Origin: Bactericera cockerelli
Lineage: Eukaryota > Arthropoda > Insecta > Hemiptera > Triozidae
DNA length: 64,000 nucleotides
NCBI GenBank assembly: GCA_024516035.1
Contig: CM044963.1
Coordinates: forward strand, 17,486,009-17,550,008
Direction: 5' to 3'
Part shown: piece after piece, positions 10,166-19,278 of the stretch
Numbering within the stretch: position 1 is the stretch's first letter
Layout of the letters: each line of letters starts with the position of its first letter
The notes under the pieces: model-generated
The model's database searches: none
What the model saw: only the letters and a program-made list of their open reading frames with translations
What the model was told of the DNA's origin: nothing
Translations under genes and position numbers: made by a program

Positions 10166-10868
10166 ATGAGGCTTGCCAGACGTCATGATAGCTTAGGCTT
10201 CTTCGAAATGTCCCGAAGGGACACTTATTATATGTGTCCCGATTTTGCCCAATTTCATTATATTTATTTCACCATTCGGTAAAATTGATTTAGTCAGAAG
10301 GTATAGGTTAGTTATTCTAAAAATCTAGTTTAAGATTTTGCAAAGAACGTAAAGAAATAAATAATAAAGAAAGAGAGAAAGTACTTGTGGAAATGATAAA
10401 ATTAGATCATTATAAGTAATACTATGATCAAAATATCGATAGTTCGGTACCCGGTGCATTGTCCCGGCCATTTATCAGAAATCCCGGATATATATCCTTA
10501 TAATTATGTCCCAATATTGGTCCAAAAACATTTGGCAACCCTATACCCATGCATTGTTAATATTTTATTTCCGTGCGAGATAAAATATGCATTAGAAAAT
10601 TACATATTTTTATAAAACAAATTTTCAGAAGTGACCAACTCGTGCAAACACCTAATTGAATAACTAATTAAGTTCATAACTAATTAAGTTTCCCTGAGTA
10701 TAACAAACTAATTAAGTGTAAGCACTTTGCTCAGTAATTATTCATAAGTCCAGGGAGGCAGGGACTTGGTGGTGCAATCAAAGTAGAGGTAAAATTTAGG
10801 GTTCGATCATCAGTGCATGGAGGGGAATTTTTTGACTGGTTTTTTTTTGGGGGGGGGGGGGAGGGGAG
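10166..10868. other. Unassigned stretch with short repeats and a G-run
   Basis: Includes three near copies of AACTAATTAAGTT (10660-10725), a tRNA-like scrap at about 10765-10820 (GGGTTCGATCATCAGTGC) and a run of about 12 Gs near 10848. No coding assignment. Confidence 0.45.
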
Positions 10869-10987
10869 GTTTAACGTTGCTTTCAACTACACTATCATAT
10901 CACGAGGGGGGTGTTACCCTCCATCCGCAGGAATCTCACAAACCTGCTGCCCACATTAACCTCACCCAGCCTGTATTGGGCAGAATT
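10869..10987 (-). mobile_element. SINE-D 3' half, reverse
   Basis: The complement carries the core CACCCAGCCTG (plus strand) and GTAACACCCCCCTCGTGATA, matching the SINE-D body at 2460-2600. The 5S head is missing. Confidence 0.65.
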
Positions 10988-11119
10988 TAAAAAAAAAAGA
11001 AATTAATGTCAAATAATAATATTACAAAATCAAGAAATTCTTAAAGACCACGCAGAATAATTAATTTATGTTATTTAAAATTATCCCCGTACTAAATCTA
11101 CTCTGAAACAGGGACTTGA

Positions 11120-11372
11120 ACCACCGACTTTCTCTCTCTCCCCACTCTTTCTCTCCCTCTCCACTCTTTCTCTCTCTCTCTCTCTCCCTCTCTCTTTCTC
11201 TCCCTCCCTTCCGATTTTTCTCTTTCTTTATATCCCTCCCTATCTACCCCTTTGTTTTATATCTCTCCCTTCCTTTCTCTCTCTTTCTTTATCTCTCTTT
11301 CTCTCTATCTCTCTCTCCCCACTCTTTCTCTTTCTCTCCCTCCCTAATTTTCTTTTTCTCTCTCTCTCATTT
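11120..11372. repeat. CT-rich low-complexity tract
   Basis: Plus-strand polypyrimidine tract of CTCT/CCCT/TTTC words. The leucine/serine-rich open frames through it are composition artefacts. Confidence 0.9.
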
Positions 11373-11481
11373 GGATAGATGTGTATAGCTTGTGGCTTGG
11401 TCGCGCGCTATTTGCTATGTGGTGTAATGCAGATTACGTGCTTGGCATGCGGCTAGCTTTGTTTCCTCAGTAGCATTGAAT

Positions 11482-11610
11482 ATACTGGGTCTTCTCATAA
11501 ATCATATATTGAATATACTGGGTCTTCTCATGAATCATATATTGACTATACTGGGTGTTCTCAATAGTAATATTTTGAATGTACTGGGTCTTCTCATGAA
11601 TAATTTACAC
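11482..11610 (+). repeat. 33-bp tandem repeat, about 4 copies
   Basis: Unit begins TTGAATATACTGGGTCTTCT. A single stray unit, TTGATTATACTGGGTCTTTA, occurs 370 bp further on at about 11978. Copies differ by a few substitutions. Confidence 0.8.
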
Positions 11611-11689
11611 TTCAAATAACTACCGCTGAAAAAAGGCCAAGTTCCAGAACTCCAATCGAATTTTTTGCAATCCAGTCTTTTGCATAGAC

Positions 11690-11800
11690 TCAAGTCTGGG
11701 TAGTGTGGGCTTGAGGATGGGTTGAGTAGCCTGGCTTATCTTAATTTTCATCCTATTTCATAGTTTGGTCTTTAAGAGTTCGCTTATTTGAAGGTGATTT
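11690..11800 (+). repeat. Repeat I, diverged copy
   Basis: AGCCTGGCTTATCTTAATTT followed by TCATCCTATTTCATAG parallels TGTCTGGCTTATCTTAACTT and AATCCTGTTACAGAAT at 36690-36722. Confidence 0.5.
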
Positions 11801-12610
11801 TTCCTTTAAGTATGTATAAATATTATTACAATAAATAAATAAACCGTTATTAGAAATAATAATAAAACATATATCAAAATGAAAATTATACATCCGGGAA
11901 AAACAAAAAAAGAAGTAGAATAGTTCTTGTTCTTAAAATTATAAATAATAAAATTATATTAGCTAACAATAAGTATAGCATTGATTATACTGGGTCTTTA
12001 TTATAGCATTTATTAAAGCATTTCATATAATATTATTTATTATAACATATAATAAATATATTCACTATATTAGCATCAGGCTCAGAATTTTACTGATAAT
12101 AAAATAAAATTACCAAAAAAAAATAAAAAATAACCTGTAAATCTAAATTCCCCAAGCCGAATTTTTCAAAATTGGAATCTAAAAACGTATTCTTTTTGGG
12201 GTTTTCAAAAGGAAGGCGTTGTGGAAAATTTTAAATTATTTTCCAAAAAATATTAATTTGAAAGAAAGAATCCAATTGTGTTCAAAGTTTTCATCACAAT
12301 GGAGAAAAAGTTTCAACCCAAAAATGTTTACCGCTGCAAAATTCGCGCTACCAGATGTTGCCGCGAAACGAAAAGTTTGAACCCCGATGCAAGTTCTGAG
12401 GGAAATAATAATTAAAGGCTGATGAAAGCTCTTTACATCCCAGAATTGAAAATGTAAATTGCGAAAAGTAAACCATCAGTACGTTATACAGTTTTCTTCG
12501 AACTACATGGTCATATAATGATTGGAGTTTAACCAGAAACTCATAATAGGAGGAGAGGAGGAGGGGGGGGGTTCATTACTGACGATTAAGTTGAGGGTAT
12601 GGTTTTTTTC
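11801..12610. other. AT-rich unassigned stretch
   Basis: No open frame with protein-like composition and no recognised repeat. It ends with a purine patch (about 12550-12575) just before the 38-bp array remnant at 12611. Confidence 0.4.
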
Positions 12611-12633
12611 TGGCTGGGGGACTTTAAACAGGG

Positions 12634-13014
12634 TGTTCCCGCCGCGCCGTGTACCTACAACTTACTATTAAATCTGGCCGCAAGAAAGCTGTAATTGGTT
12701 CAATGAAAATTCGACTAAACCAGTTCTCTGGCAGAAGCGCTCAACAACGTATCATTCTAGCGTAATAATATCTTTCCAAAGTTTTTCTTCCAATAAATAA
12801 AATATAACCAAGTTTGAACACAGAAGTTTGTAGCCTATTTTTGCCAGGAATTCACATAAGGTCAGCACCAACTATTTTTGGTCAGCACCACTCATTTTGG
12901 TCCTTGGATCAACCATTTTGGTCCTTGGATCAAACATTTTTGGTCCTTCGAGCCGGATCAACATTTTTGGTCCTTCGAGACGACCATCCATTTTTGGTTC
13001 TTCGAGCCGCAACA
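12634..13014 (+). repeat. 5' LTR of the BEL element
   Basis: Starts TGTTCCCGCCGCGCCGTG and ends TTCGAGCCGCAACA. It contains AATAAATAAAATATAAC at about 12791, a likely polyadenylation signal marking the U3-R/U5 side. From about 12874 to the end it consists of iterated ATTTTTGGTCCTTCGAG-like units. Confidence 0.93.
12941..12958 (+). other. tRNA-Tyr-complementary PBS-like sequence inside U5
   Basis: TGGTCCTTCGAGCCGGAT is complementary to the 3' end of eukaryotic tRNA-Tyr (…CCGGCTCGAAGGA plus CCA), known from the conserved tRNA-Tyr sequence. It lies 73 bp inside the LTR, not after it, and is the best match among six related units in U5. Confidence 0.7.
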
Positions 13015-13018
13015 TTTT

Positions 13019-13036
13019 TGGTCCTTCGAACCGTGG
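13019..13036 (+). other. Primer binding site, tRNA-Tyr type (imperfect)
   Basis: TGGTCCTTCGAACCGTGG starts four bases after the LTR end, where a PBS is expected. The first eleven bases match the complement of the tRNA-Tyr 3' end (CCA, discriminator and acceptor stem); a mismatch follows at GAA versus GAG. Confidence 0.7.
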
Positions 13037-13062
13037 ATCTATCCAGTTCCTGTTCCCGTTTC

Positions 13063-13530
13063 ATCTCCGCCCGGAGTGATTCCTGTTTCCTGTATCGGCT
13101 CCGCCTGGAGTGCTGCTGGATTCCTGTTTGTTCCCGTCTCATCTCCGCCCGGAGTGATTCCTGTTTCCTGTATCGGCTCCGCCTGGAGTGCTGCTGGATT
13201 CCTGTTTGTTTCCGTCTCATCTCCTCCCGGAGTGATTCCTGTTTCCTGTATCGGCTCCGCCTGGAGTGCTGCTGGATTCCTGTTTGTTCCCGTCTCATCT
13301 CCTCTCGGAGTGATTCCTGTTTCCTGTATCGGCTCCGCCTGGAGTGCTGCTGGATTCCTGTTCGTTACTGTCTCATCTCCGCCTGGAGTGATTCCTGTTT
13401 CCTGTATAGGCTCCACCTGGAGTGCTGCTGGATTCCTGTTTGTTCCCGTCTCATCTCCGCCCGGAGTGATTCCTCGTTTCCTGTATCGATTCCACCCGGA
13501 ATTAATTGCATCACCAGCTGTCAAGAATGC
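13063..13530 (+). repeat. 78-bp minisatellite in the BEL leader, about 6 copies
   Basis: ATCTCCGCCCGGAGTGATTC recurs at 13063, 13141, 13219, 13297, 13375 and 13453, a period of exactly 78 bp (26 codons). Because the unit is a multiple of three, two plus-strand frames and one minus-strand frame stay open across it. The longest plus-strand frame (255 codons, 12814-13581) starts inside the LTR and overlaps the gag start. I regard this as leader sequence; translation is unproven. Confidence 0.85.
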
Positions 13531-13661
13531 CTGGTTCCATTGACAAAGACAAGGATCAAGATCCTGCTAACGAGTCCTTAGTATCCGCTGACGACGGTGA
13601 GTTGTCTTTACTTCAAGCTCAATTAGAGAACTTATTTTCTACCACACAAGATATTTTATGA
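13527..13661 (+). pseudogene. gag: BEL gag N-terminal segment, cut off by a frameshift
   Basis: An ATG at 13527, just after the leader repeats, opens a 44-codon acidic segment (starts MPGSIDKDKDQDP) that ends at TGA 13659-13661. The main polyprotein frame is open from about 13654 in the +1 register, without an ATG at its own beginning. A one-base change near ATTTTATGATTC probably split a single gag start. A programmed frameshift is the alternative, but BEL elements normally use one uninterrupted frame. Numbering is nucleotide-based; no repaired protein is given. Confidence 0.65.
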
Positions 13662-16600
13662 TTCTATCGCACCTTGTAATGTTGATAGAAGTAAGAGAGG
13701 AACTTTCCTCGCCAAAGCTGCTTCTTTAGATTTTCTATCTGAGGAATTTAAGACTGTGCTTAAAGATATAGAACGCAGAAAAGTAAATACACAGCTAGGT
13801 TACGAACCGAGTTTCCATGAACTCAATAGTTTTATGGGTCTATATGGACAAATTAAATACTATGAGAAGAAATTTGAAAATTCTTCCTCTAAAGATTTAT
13901 TTGAATCAGTAAAGATAGATCAACCCCATTTACCATCCTTGAATTTACCTTCTTTCGATGGCAATATTAAATCTTGGCCTTCTTTCTTTGAGACTTTCAA
14001 GTCGCTGATTCACAACAACAAGTCCCTGTCTGCCGACCAGAAAGTGCAGTATTTGGTGTCGAAACTAAAAGACCAAGCTCTTTCTGTGTGCGCCGGCGTC
14101 CCGCCCGTGGGCTCCAACTACGAGATCATCTGGCAGTCACTCGTAGACAGATATCAAGACGTCAGGTATCTAGCCAGTCATTACGTTGACACGATTCTCA
14201 ACTTCAAGCCAATAAATCAGGAGTCTCATGTAAGTTACAACAATTTTATTGATTCATTTGGTGCCTCCGTCATTGCCTTACAAGCTCTGAACGTCGAGGA
14301 TTTGGCTGAATACATTTTGTACTCCATTGGTATTAAAAAGCTAGATCTTGAGTTAAGCAAGAAATTTGAGACTAAAGTTCTAGCCAATAAATCGCTTCCC
14401 AAGTTCAAAGAACTACTACAGTTCGTTAAAGATTACGTTCGCGTCATTGAGCGAACTGAGAGAATTAATCCTGCGCAGGTACATACTGTACCGGGTTCGA
14501 AACCCGCGCATGCCAAGAAATGGCAAACAAAAACTGTTAGCTTTGTTTCCTCGCCTAGGAAAATTAATGATAGATGCCTATTTTGCAAAGGCTCTCATTT
14601 AATACACCAGTGTAATGAATTCAACAAAATGGATCCTCATTCACGCTTGGATACAATCAAGTCGCTAAAGCTCTGTCTAAATTGTTTTAGCTCATCTCAC
14701 TTCGCTGTTAGCTGCACAAGCAAGAATACATGCAAGATATGTAAGTCCTCGCATCACACTTTGCTTCATTTGAGCTCCTACAAGACGTCGTCCGACAATC
14801 CGCCTGAGTCGAAGCCGCGAGTAAGTGATGTGGGCAGAGAGACGTCAGTGTCTCATGATACGGTTGCCGTCACTGCCGTGAGTAAACAACCGAAGAAATG
14901 TACAGTCCTACTATCAACCGTCAAGGTAAATATTCCCGATGTAAACGGTGACGTGCACACTGTACGAATGTTATTAGATAGCGGAAGTATGAGCCATTTT
15001 ATTACTTCCAAATGTTGCCAAAGATTAGGCATCCCTTATCACAAGGTGTCCGCCTCAGTGGGAGGTATCGGGTCAACCAGGAGTGAAGTGAAAGGTGTAA
15101 CTTCATTCACTCTTCATTCAAGATTCAACTTGAAAAAACGTTTTACTGTTGATCAGGCCTTCGTTGTTGACAAGATAACTAATAATCTCCCTGTTTGTCC
15201 TGTAGATGTGACGAAATTATTTTCAATCATCCGAGAGTCGAACCTGAGTGACGACGAGTTCCATATACCGGGTGAAATCGACGGACTCATCGGTGCCGAA
15301 CTATTCTCGCTAGTGTATGGAAAACCCAAGTCGTCTGATCCTGATGGTCCTGTCATCATTGAGTCTCAGCTTGGAGATATCATCATGGGTAAAGTGCCTG
15401 TTCTGTCATACCAAGGTAATGAACATAATATGTGCGGTTTTATAGAAACTCCATTAGAGACCTTGGTTCAAAAGTTTTGGACTCTCGAAGAAGTCCCTGC
15501 ACCTAAGTCATTGTGCAGTGAGGACAAAGAATGTGAGGAATTATTTTCCAATACATATCTACGTCGAGCAGATGGTAGATATAGTGTTTCCCTACCGTTC
15601 AAGTCAGACTCAGCTCTGCTTGGCGAGTCTTACAAAATAGCTGAGAAGCGTTTTCTTAATACAGAAAGAAAGCTCTCCGCCAATCCTGATGTAAAAGAGC
15701 AGTACAAAACTGCAATTACTGATTATATTAAGGACGGATATGCTGTTCCTTCCGAACACAAGAATAATACTTGTGAGTTATTCATGCCACATCACGCAAT
15801 ATACCGCCCTGATAAAAGTTCTACAAAAGTTAGAGTAGTATTTGATATGAGCTGCGCAACCAGTAATGGCGTTTCGCTAAACGACCTTCTTCATACTGGC
15901 CCTACTCTTTACAACGATTTGTTTGAATTGCTATTGAAATTCCGAATGTTTCCTGTCGCTTGCACCGCTGACATTAAGAAAATGTTTTTACAGATTTATG
16001 TTCACGAAGAAGACAGGATGTTTCAAAAGTTTTTATGGAGAGATTCGCCGCAGGACGACATTCAGTGCTACGAGATGCAACGCGTTGTGTTCGGCATGAA
16101 GTCTAGCCCGTTTCTCGCCCAGCGCGTTCTTCATCAGATTGCTGAGGATGAAAAGTCGAGTTTCCCAGCCGCAGCTGCTGAGATTACAAGTAATTTCTAT
16201 ATGGATGATTATTTGGCAAGTTTTCTTGATGAAGAACAAGCTGTAAGTACTTTCTCTCAATGCTCTGCTGCTTTGAAGAGAGGTGGTTTTGAACTTGTTA
16301 AACTAGCAAGTAATAATAATAGATTATTGCAAAGTGTTCCTGAAGAACACAGACTCATGTCAAAGGTAGAGTGGGATAGTAACTCTTCACTCAAAGTACT
16401 AGGTACTCAATACTGTCCTGCCGAAGATAAGTTTTTCTTCAAAGTTAATGTACAAGATACAAAGTGTACCAAACGGAACATACTAAGTACAACTGCACAT
16501 ATTTTTGATGTTCTCGGTTTAGTGAGTCCAGTCACTATCTGTGCTAAACTTCTCATTAAAGAATTATGGCTTCTAAAAATTGATTGGGACGAAACCCCAC

Positions 16601-17574
16601 CCCCTTCTGTACAAGATAGATGGACTCAATTTATTCAAGAATTACCTACTTTAAACACATTTCAGATTTCTCGACATGTTCTTATTGAAAAGAATTGTGA
16701 GCTAAATCTTATTGAATTCTGCGACTCATCTCAGAAAGCTTATTTGTGTTTATTTATTTGTTTAAGCACAAAAGCTGTTCATCTCGAGCTCGCCCCTGAC
16801 TTGTCTACCCCGACGTCCCTGCTTGCATTAAGGAGATTTATTGCTCGTCGCGGACCTGTTAAAAATATTTATTCAGACCAGGGTACTAATTTTATCGGCT
16901 CTGCTAATATTCTAGGTGAACTGTACCAGTTTATTGCGTCACCTGACTTCCAAAGTGAATTTAAAGAAGAGCTGCTAAAACAAAGAATTGAATTTCACTT
17001 CAATCCGCCAGCTTCGCCTCAGCATGGTGGATTGTGGGAATCAAATATTTGTCAGGTCAAGAGTCAACTTTATAAAGCGATTGGATCCCAAATTCTCACT
17101 TTCGAAGAGATGTCTACTTTGCTGAGTGAGATAGAATCCATTCTCAATAGTCGTCCCCTGTGTCAAGTTACTTCCGACAGCAGTGATCCTGTTGTGCTGA
17201 CTCCAGCCCATTTCCTTATGCAACATCCTCATGTATCATTAACTCATGTTCCTAATTTTCAGAGTCAAGGTCTGAGTGTGAGATACAAATTGCTTACTCA
17301 GCTACTGGACTCATTCTGGAAGAGGTGGAGCATGGAGTACCTTAGTTCACTTCAATCAAGAACTAAGTGGTATCAAGATGATGAGAATCAGCTCCGTGTT
17401 GATATGCTGGTGCTTATCAAATCTGATGTCGCCCCCGTGGCATGCTGGCCCCTTGGTCGTGTCATTCAAGTGTTTCCAGGAAAAGATGGTGTTTCCCGAG
17501 TTGCACTTGTTCAAACGAAGTCCGGTATATACAAGCGGCCCGCAGTGAAGTTGTGCCCTCTACCTCAGCAGTAG
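13657..17574 (+). CDS. gag-pol: BEL/Pao Gag-Pol polyprotein with internal deletion
   Basis: One open frame; the first in-frame start-like codon is GTG at 13756, so the genuine start is probably the frameshifted ATG at 13527. Order: DUF1759-type gag core (LNLPSFDGNIKSWPSFFETF, about 13936); three zinc knuckles (CLFCKGSHLIHQC 14575, CLNCFSSSHFAVSC 14674, CKICKSSHHTLLH 14731); aspartic protease DSG at 14977; reverse transcriptase with TADIKKMF (Asp at 15970) and YMDD at 16198; the pol connection FDVLGLVSP (about 16504). RNase H begins at FCDSSQKAY (16717-16743) and jumps directly to LCLFICLSTKAVHLEL, in the middle of the integrase core. Integrase keeps the second Asp (YSDQGTNF, 16876) and the Glu (GLWES, 17038); the first Asp and the H2C2 region are gone. 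A DUF5641-like C-terminus follows (about 17250-17560). The length, about 1,300 codons, is several hundred residues below a typical BEL polyprotein. It is defective for autonomous integration. Confidence 0.9.
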   Translation, partial: YDSIAPCNVDRSKRGTFLAKAASLDFLSEEFKTVLKDIERRKVNTQLGYEPSFHELNSFMGLYGQIKYYEKKFENSSSKDLFESVKIDQPHLPSLNLPSFDGNIKSWPSFFETFKSLIHNNKSLSADQKVQYLVSKLKDQALSVCAGVPPVGSNYEIIWQSLVDRYQDVRYLASHYVDTILNFKPINQESHVSYNNFIDSFGASVIALQALNVEDLAEYILYSIGIKKLDLELSKKFETKVLANKSLPKFKELLQFVKDYVRVIERTERINPAQVHTVPGSKPAHAKKWQTKTVSFVSSPRKINDRCLFCKGSHLIHQCNEFNKMDPHSRLDTIKSLKLCLNCFSSSHFAVSCTSKNTCKICKSSHHTLLHLSSYKTSSDNPPESKPRVSDVGRETSVSHDTVAVTAVSKQPKKCTVLLSTVKVNIPDVNGDVHTVRMLLDSGSMSHFITSKCCQRLGIPYHKVSASVGGIGSTRSEVKGVTSFTLHSRFNLKKRFTVDQAFVVDKITNNLPVCPVDVTKLFSIIRESNLSDDEFHIPGEIDGLIGAELFSLVYGKPKSSDPDGPVIIESQLGDIIMGKVPVLSYQGNEHNMCGFIETPLETLVQKFWTLEEVPAPKSLCSEDKECEELFSNTYLRRADGRYSVSLPFKSDSALLGESYKIAEKRFLNTERKLSANPDVKEQYKTAITDYIKDGYAVPSEHKNNTCELFMPHHAIYRPDKSSTKVRVVFDMSCATSNGVSLNDLLHTGPTLYNDLFELLLKFRMFPVACTADIKKMFLQIYVHEEDRMFQKFLWRDSPQDDIQCYEMQRVVFGMKSSPFLAQRVLHQIAEDEKSSFPAAAAEITSNFYMDDYLASFLDEEQAVSTFSQCSAALKRGGFELVKLASNNNRLLQSVPEEHRLMSKVEWDSNSSLKVLGTQYCPAEDKFFFKVNVQDTKCTKRNILSTTAHIFDVLGLVSPVTICAKLLIKELWLLKIDWDETPPPSVQDRWTQFIQELPTLNTFQISRHVLIEKNCELNLIEFCDSSQKAYLCLFICLSTKAVHLELAPDLSTPTSLLALRRFIARRGPVKNIYSDQGTNFIGSANILGELYQFIASPDFQSEFKEELLKQRIEFHFNPPASPQHGGLWESNICQVKSQLYKAIGSQILTFEEMSTLLSEIESILNSRPLCQVTSDSSDPVVLTPAHFLMQHPHVSLTHVPNFQSQGLSVRYKLLTQLLDSFWKRWSMEYLSSLQSRTKWYQDDENQLRVDMLVLIKSDVAPVACWPLGRVIQVFPGKDGVSRVALVQTKSGIYKRPAVKLCPLPQQ

Positions 17575-17599
17575 TTGGTGTATGAGACCACTGTCTCAT

Positions 17600-17609
17600 G
17601 GGGGGAGTA
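17600..17609 (+). other. Polypurine tract
   Basis: GGGGGGAGTA immediately precedes the 3' LTR, the usual place for the plus-strand primer. Confidence 0.85.
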
Positions 17610-17990
17610 TGTTCCCGCCGCGCCGTGTACCTACAACTTACTATTAAATCTGGCCGCAAGAAAGCTGTAATTGGTTCAATGAAAATTCGACTAAACCAGT
17701 TCTCTGGCAGAAGCGCTCAACAACGTATCATTCTAGCGTAATAATATCTTTCCAAAGTTTTTCTTCCAATAAATAAAATATAACCAAGTTTGAACACAGA
17801 AGTTTGTAGCCTATTTTTGCCAGGAATTCACATAAGGTCAGCACCAACTATTTTTGGTCAGCACCACTCATTTTGGTCCTTGGATCAACCATTTTGGTCC
17901 TTGGATCAAACATTTTTGGTCCTTCGAGCCGGATCAACATTTTTGGTCCTTCGAGACGACCATCCATTTTTGGTTCTTCGAGCCGCAACA
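17610..17990 (+). repeat. 3' LTR of the BEL element
   Basis: Base-for-base the same as the 5' LTR by visual comparison, including all U5 PBS-like units (best tRNA-Tyr match at 17917-17934). It is followed by the CAGGG target duplication. Confidence 0.93.
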
Positions 17991-18215
17991 CAGGGAGTAA
18001 ACTAGTAGTCTGGCTGGGAGACTATAAACAGGGAGTAGATCAGTAGTCTGGCTGGTAGACTATATTAAACAGGGAGTAGACCAGCAGTCTGGCTGGCTGA
18101 CTATAAACAGGGAGTAGACCAGCAGTCTCACTAGGGGACTATACACAGGGAATAGACCAGCAGTCTGGCCGAGGGACTATAAACAGGGAGTAGACCGGGA
18201 CTATAAACAGGCAGT
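17991..18215 (+). repeat. 38-bp tandem array (repeat M core) split by the BEL insertion
   Basis: Unit: CTGGCTGGGAGACTATAAAC plus AGGGAGTAGACCAGCAGT. About six units follow the BEL element. A partial unit (TGGCTGGGGGACTTTAAACA) lies left of it at 12611-12633, so the array predates the insertion. The same unit occurs at 28381 and 37697. Confidence 0.88.
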
Positions 18216-18352
18216 AGACCAGCATTGGCTTGGTTGTGGGAGCCCTTTTGAATTATTAGCCTCCTTGTAAAGACAGTGGTAGAAGTGCTGAGTCATTCCT
18301 CCCCTGTCTGGCTACCATCGTTCACGATGACGTCATCCTATGATGATGAACC
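18216..18352 (+). repeat. Repeat M 3' unique part
   Basis: Non-tandem segment following the 38-bp units: GAATTATTAGCCTCCTTGTA, AGACAGTGGTAGAAGTGCTG, TTCACGATGACGTCATCC. It is also present after a single unit at 28415-28560, so array plus tail form one dispersed element. Confidence 0.75.
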
Positions 18353-18354
18353 CT

Positions 18355-18550
18355 ATGGGTAGCTGGTACGATTTCCAGCGAATGGAGGGTAAAACCCCCG
18401 TCCTGACAATCTCAAGTCAGGACGTTTAAACCATATAAAAACAATGGACATGAAAGGAGCCTAGACATTTGATCTGGGCGTTCATATAAACCTCTGACCA
18501 CCATGATTTAGGTATCTGTTCCTATCTCACGGACATGGAATTATTATGAT
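18355..18550 (+). mobile_element. SINE-C 3' part
   Basis: Begins in the core at GGGTAGCTGGTACGATTTCC, then GCGAATGGAGGGTAAAACC, GACATGAAAGGAGCCTAGAC and CTCACGGACATGGAATTATT. The tRNA head and first core half are absent. A SINE-D tail scrap (GTCGCTTTTCAACTGTGTGG) follows at about 18557. Confidence 0.75.
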
Positions 18551-18658
18551 GATGAATGTCGCTTTTCAACTGTGTGGTCATATTATAATTCACACTTGAT
18601 ACTGAAATTTCACATACTCTTACCAATTTAACCATTTTAAGTAAATTAATTAACAAAA

Positions 18659-18799
18659 ATATCATATTTGTGTTAATCACTTTCGTGATGTCACAACTAC
18701 TCCAACTCTCTTTATTAAATCTACGCTGAAACCTGGACTTGAACCACCGACTTCCAAGTTACAAGTCCGCCGCCTTATCGATCAAGCTACTGAGGTCGG
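18659..18799 (-). mobile_element. SINE-A copy, reverse
   Basis: Near full length: the complement reads GACCTCAGTAGCTTGATCGA, GGCGGCGGACTTGTAACTTG, box B GGTTCAAGTCC, ending AACACAAATATGATA. Confidence 0.82.
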
Positions 18800-19278
18800 T
18801 CAGTGTAAATGAATTACCGATCCATCACTAACATGAATTTTCAGGCTACAGAAACAAGAATAAAAGAACGTTTTTTTTTTTTTTACGAAGAAAAAAATCA
18901 TGGCAAAGTCTTTGTGAAAATACATGGTAATAAGCTGTGTTAAGCGAGAAAAGAGATTTAAATTTTTCTGAAAAATATGTATTTAAACCGATTATTATTC
19001 TTAAGTCAAGAAAAAATCTCGAATTTTTTTTTCGCTTACAGAAAAGCTAACTTGAATTGCGAAACATTTTCTTTGAAAAAAAGAAAAATAAAATATATAA
19101 AAGATTTCTTTTTCGTTCGTTTCTTGTTCCGAATAATAAAACTTCATTGTTGAAGCTCAGAATCGATTTGTAATAATTATTCCATTTTTGTTATTATTAA
19201 AATTTTGTTTCCAGGGTTATAGCCGAGGGGTAGGGAACTTGAATAATAACAAAAATTAATAACAATTCTTAACTTTCA
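18800..19278. other. AT-rich unassigned stretch
   Basis: Runs of A and T and no shared repeat. GGTTATAGCCGAGGGGTAGG near 19214 looks like a worn tRNA-type box A, but no box B follows. Confidence 0.35.

Larger units (their letters stand above)
12634..17990 (+). mobile_element. BEL/Pao LTR retrotransposon, internally deleted
   Basis: Two 381-bp LTRs (12634-13014 and 17610-17990) appear identical over their full length, begin TGTT, end AACA, and are flanked by the 5-bp duplication CAGGG (12629-12633 and 17991-17995). The 4.6-kb interior encodes Gag-Pr-RT and part of integrase in one frame, in typical BEL/Pao order. Identical LTRs indicate a recent insertion, yet the polyprotein lacks most of RNase H, the integrase zinc-binding region and the first catalytic aspartate. 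The copy must therefore have been mobilised in trans, or altered after insertion. The insertion splits a 38-bp tandem array. Confidence 0.93.

Noticed and set aside
12814..13581. 255-codon frame as a separate BEL protein
   Set aside because: It starts inside the LTR and consists of the 78-bp leader repeat; kept only as a finding about the leader.
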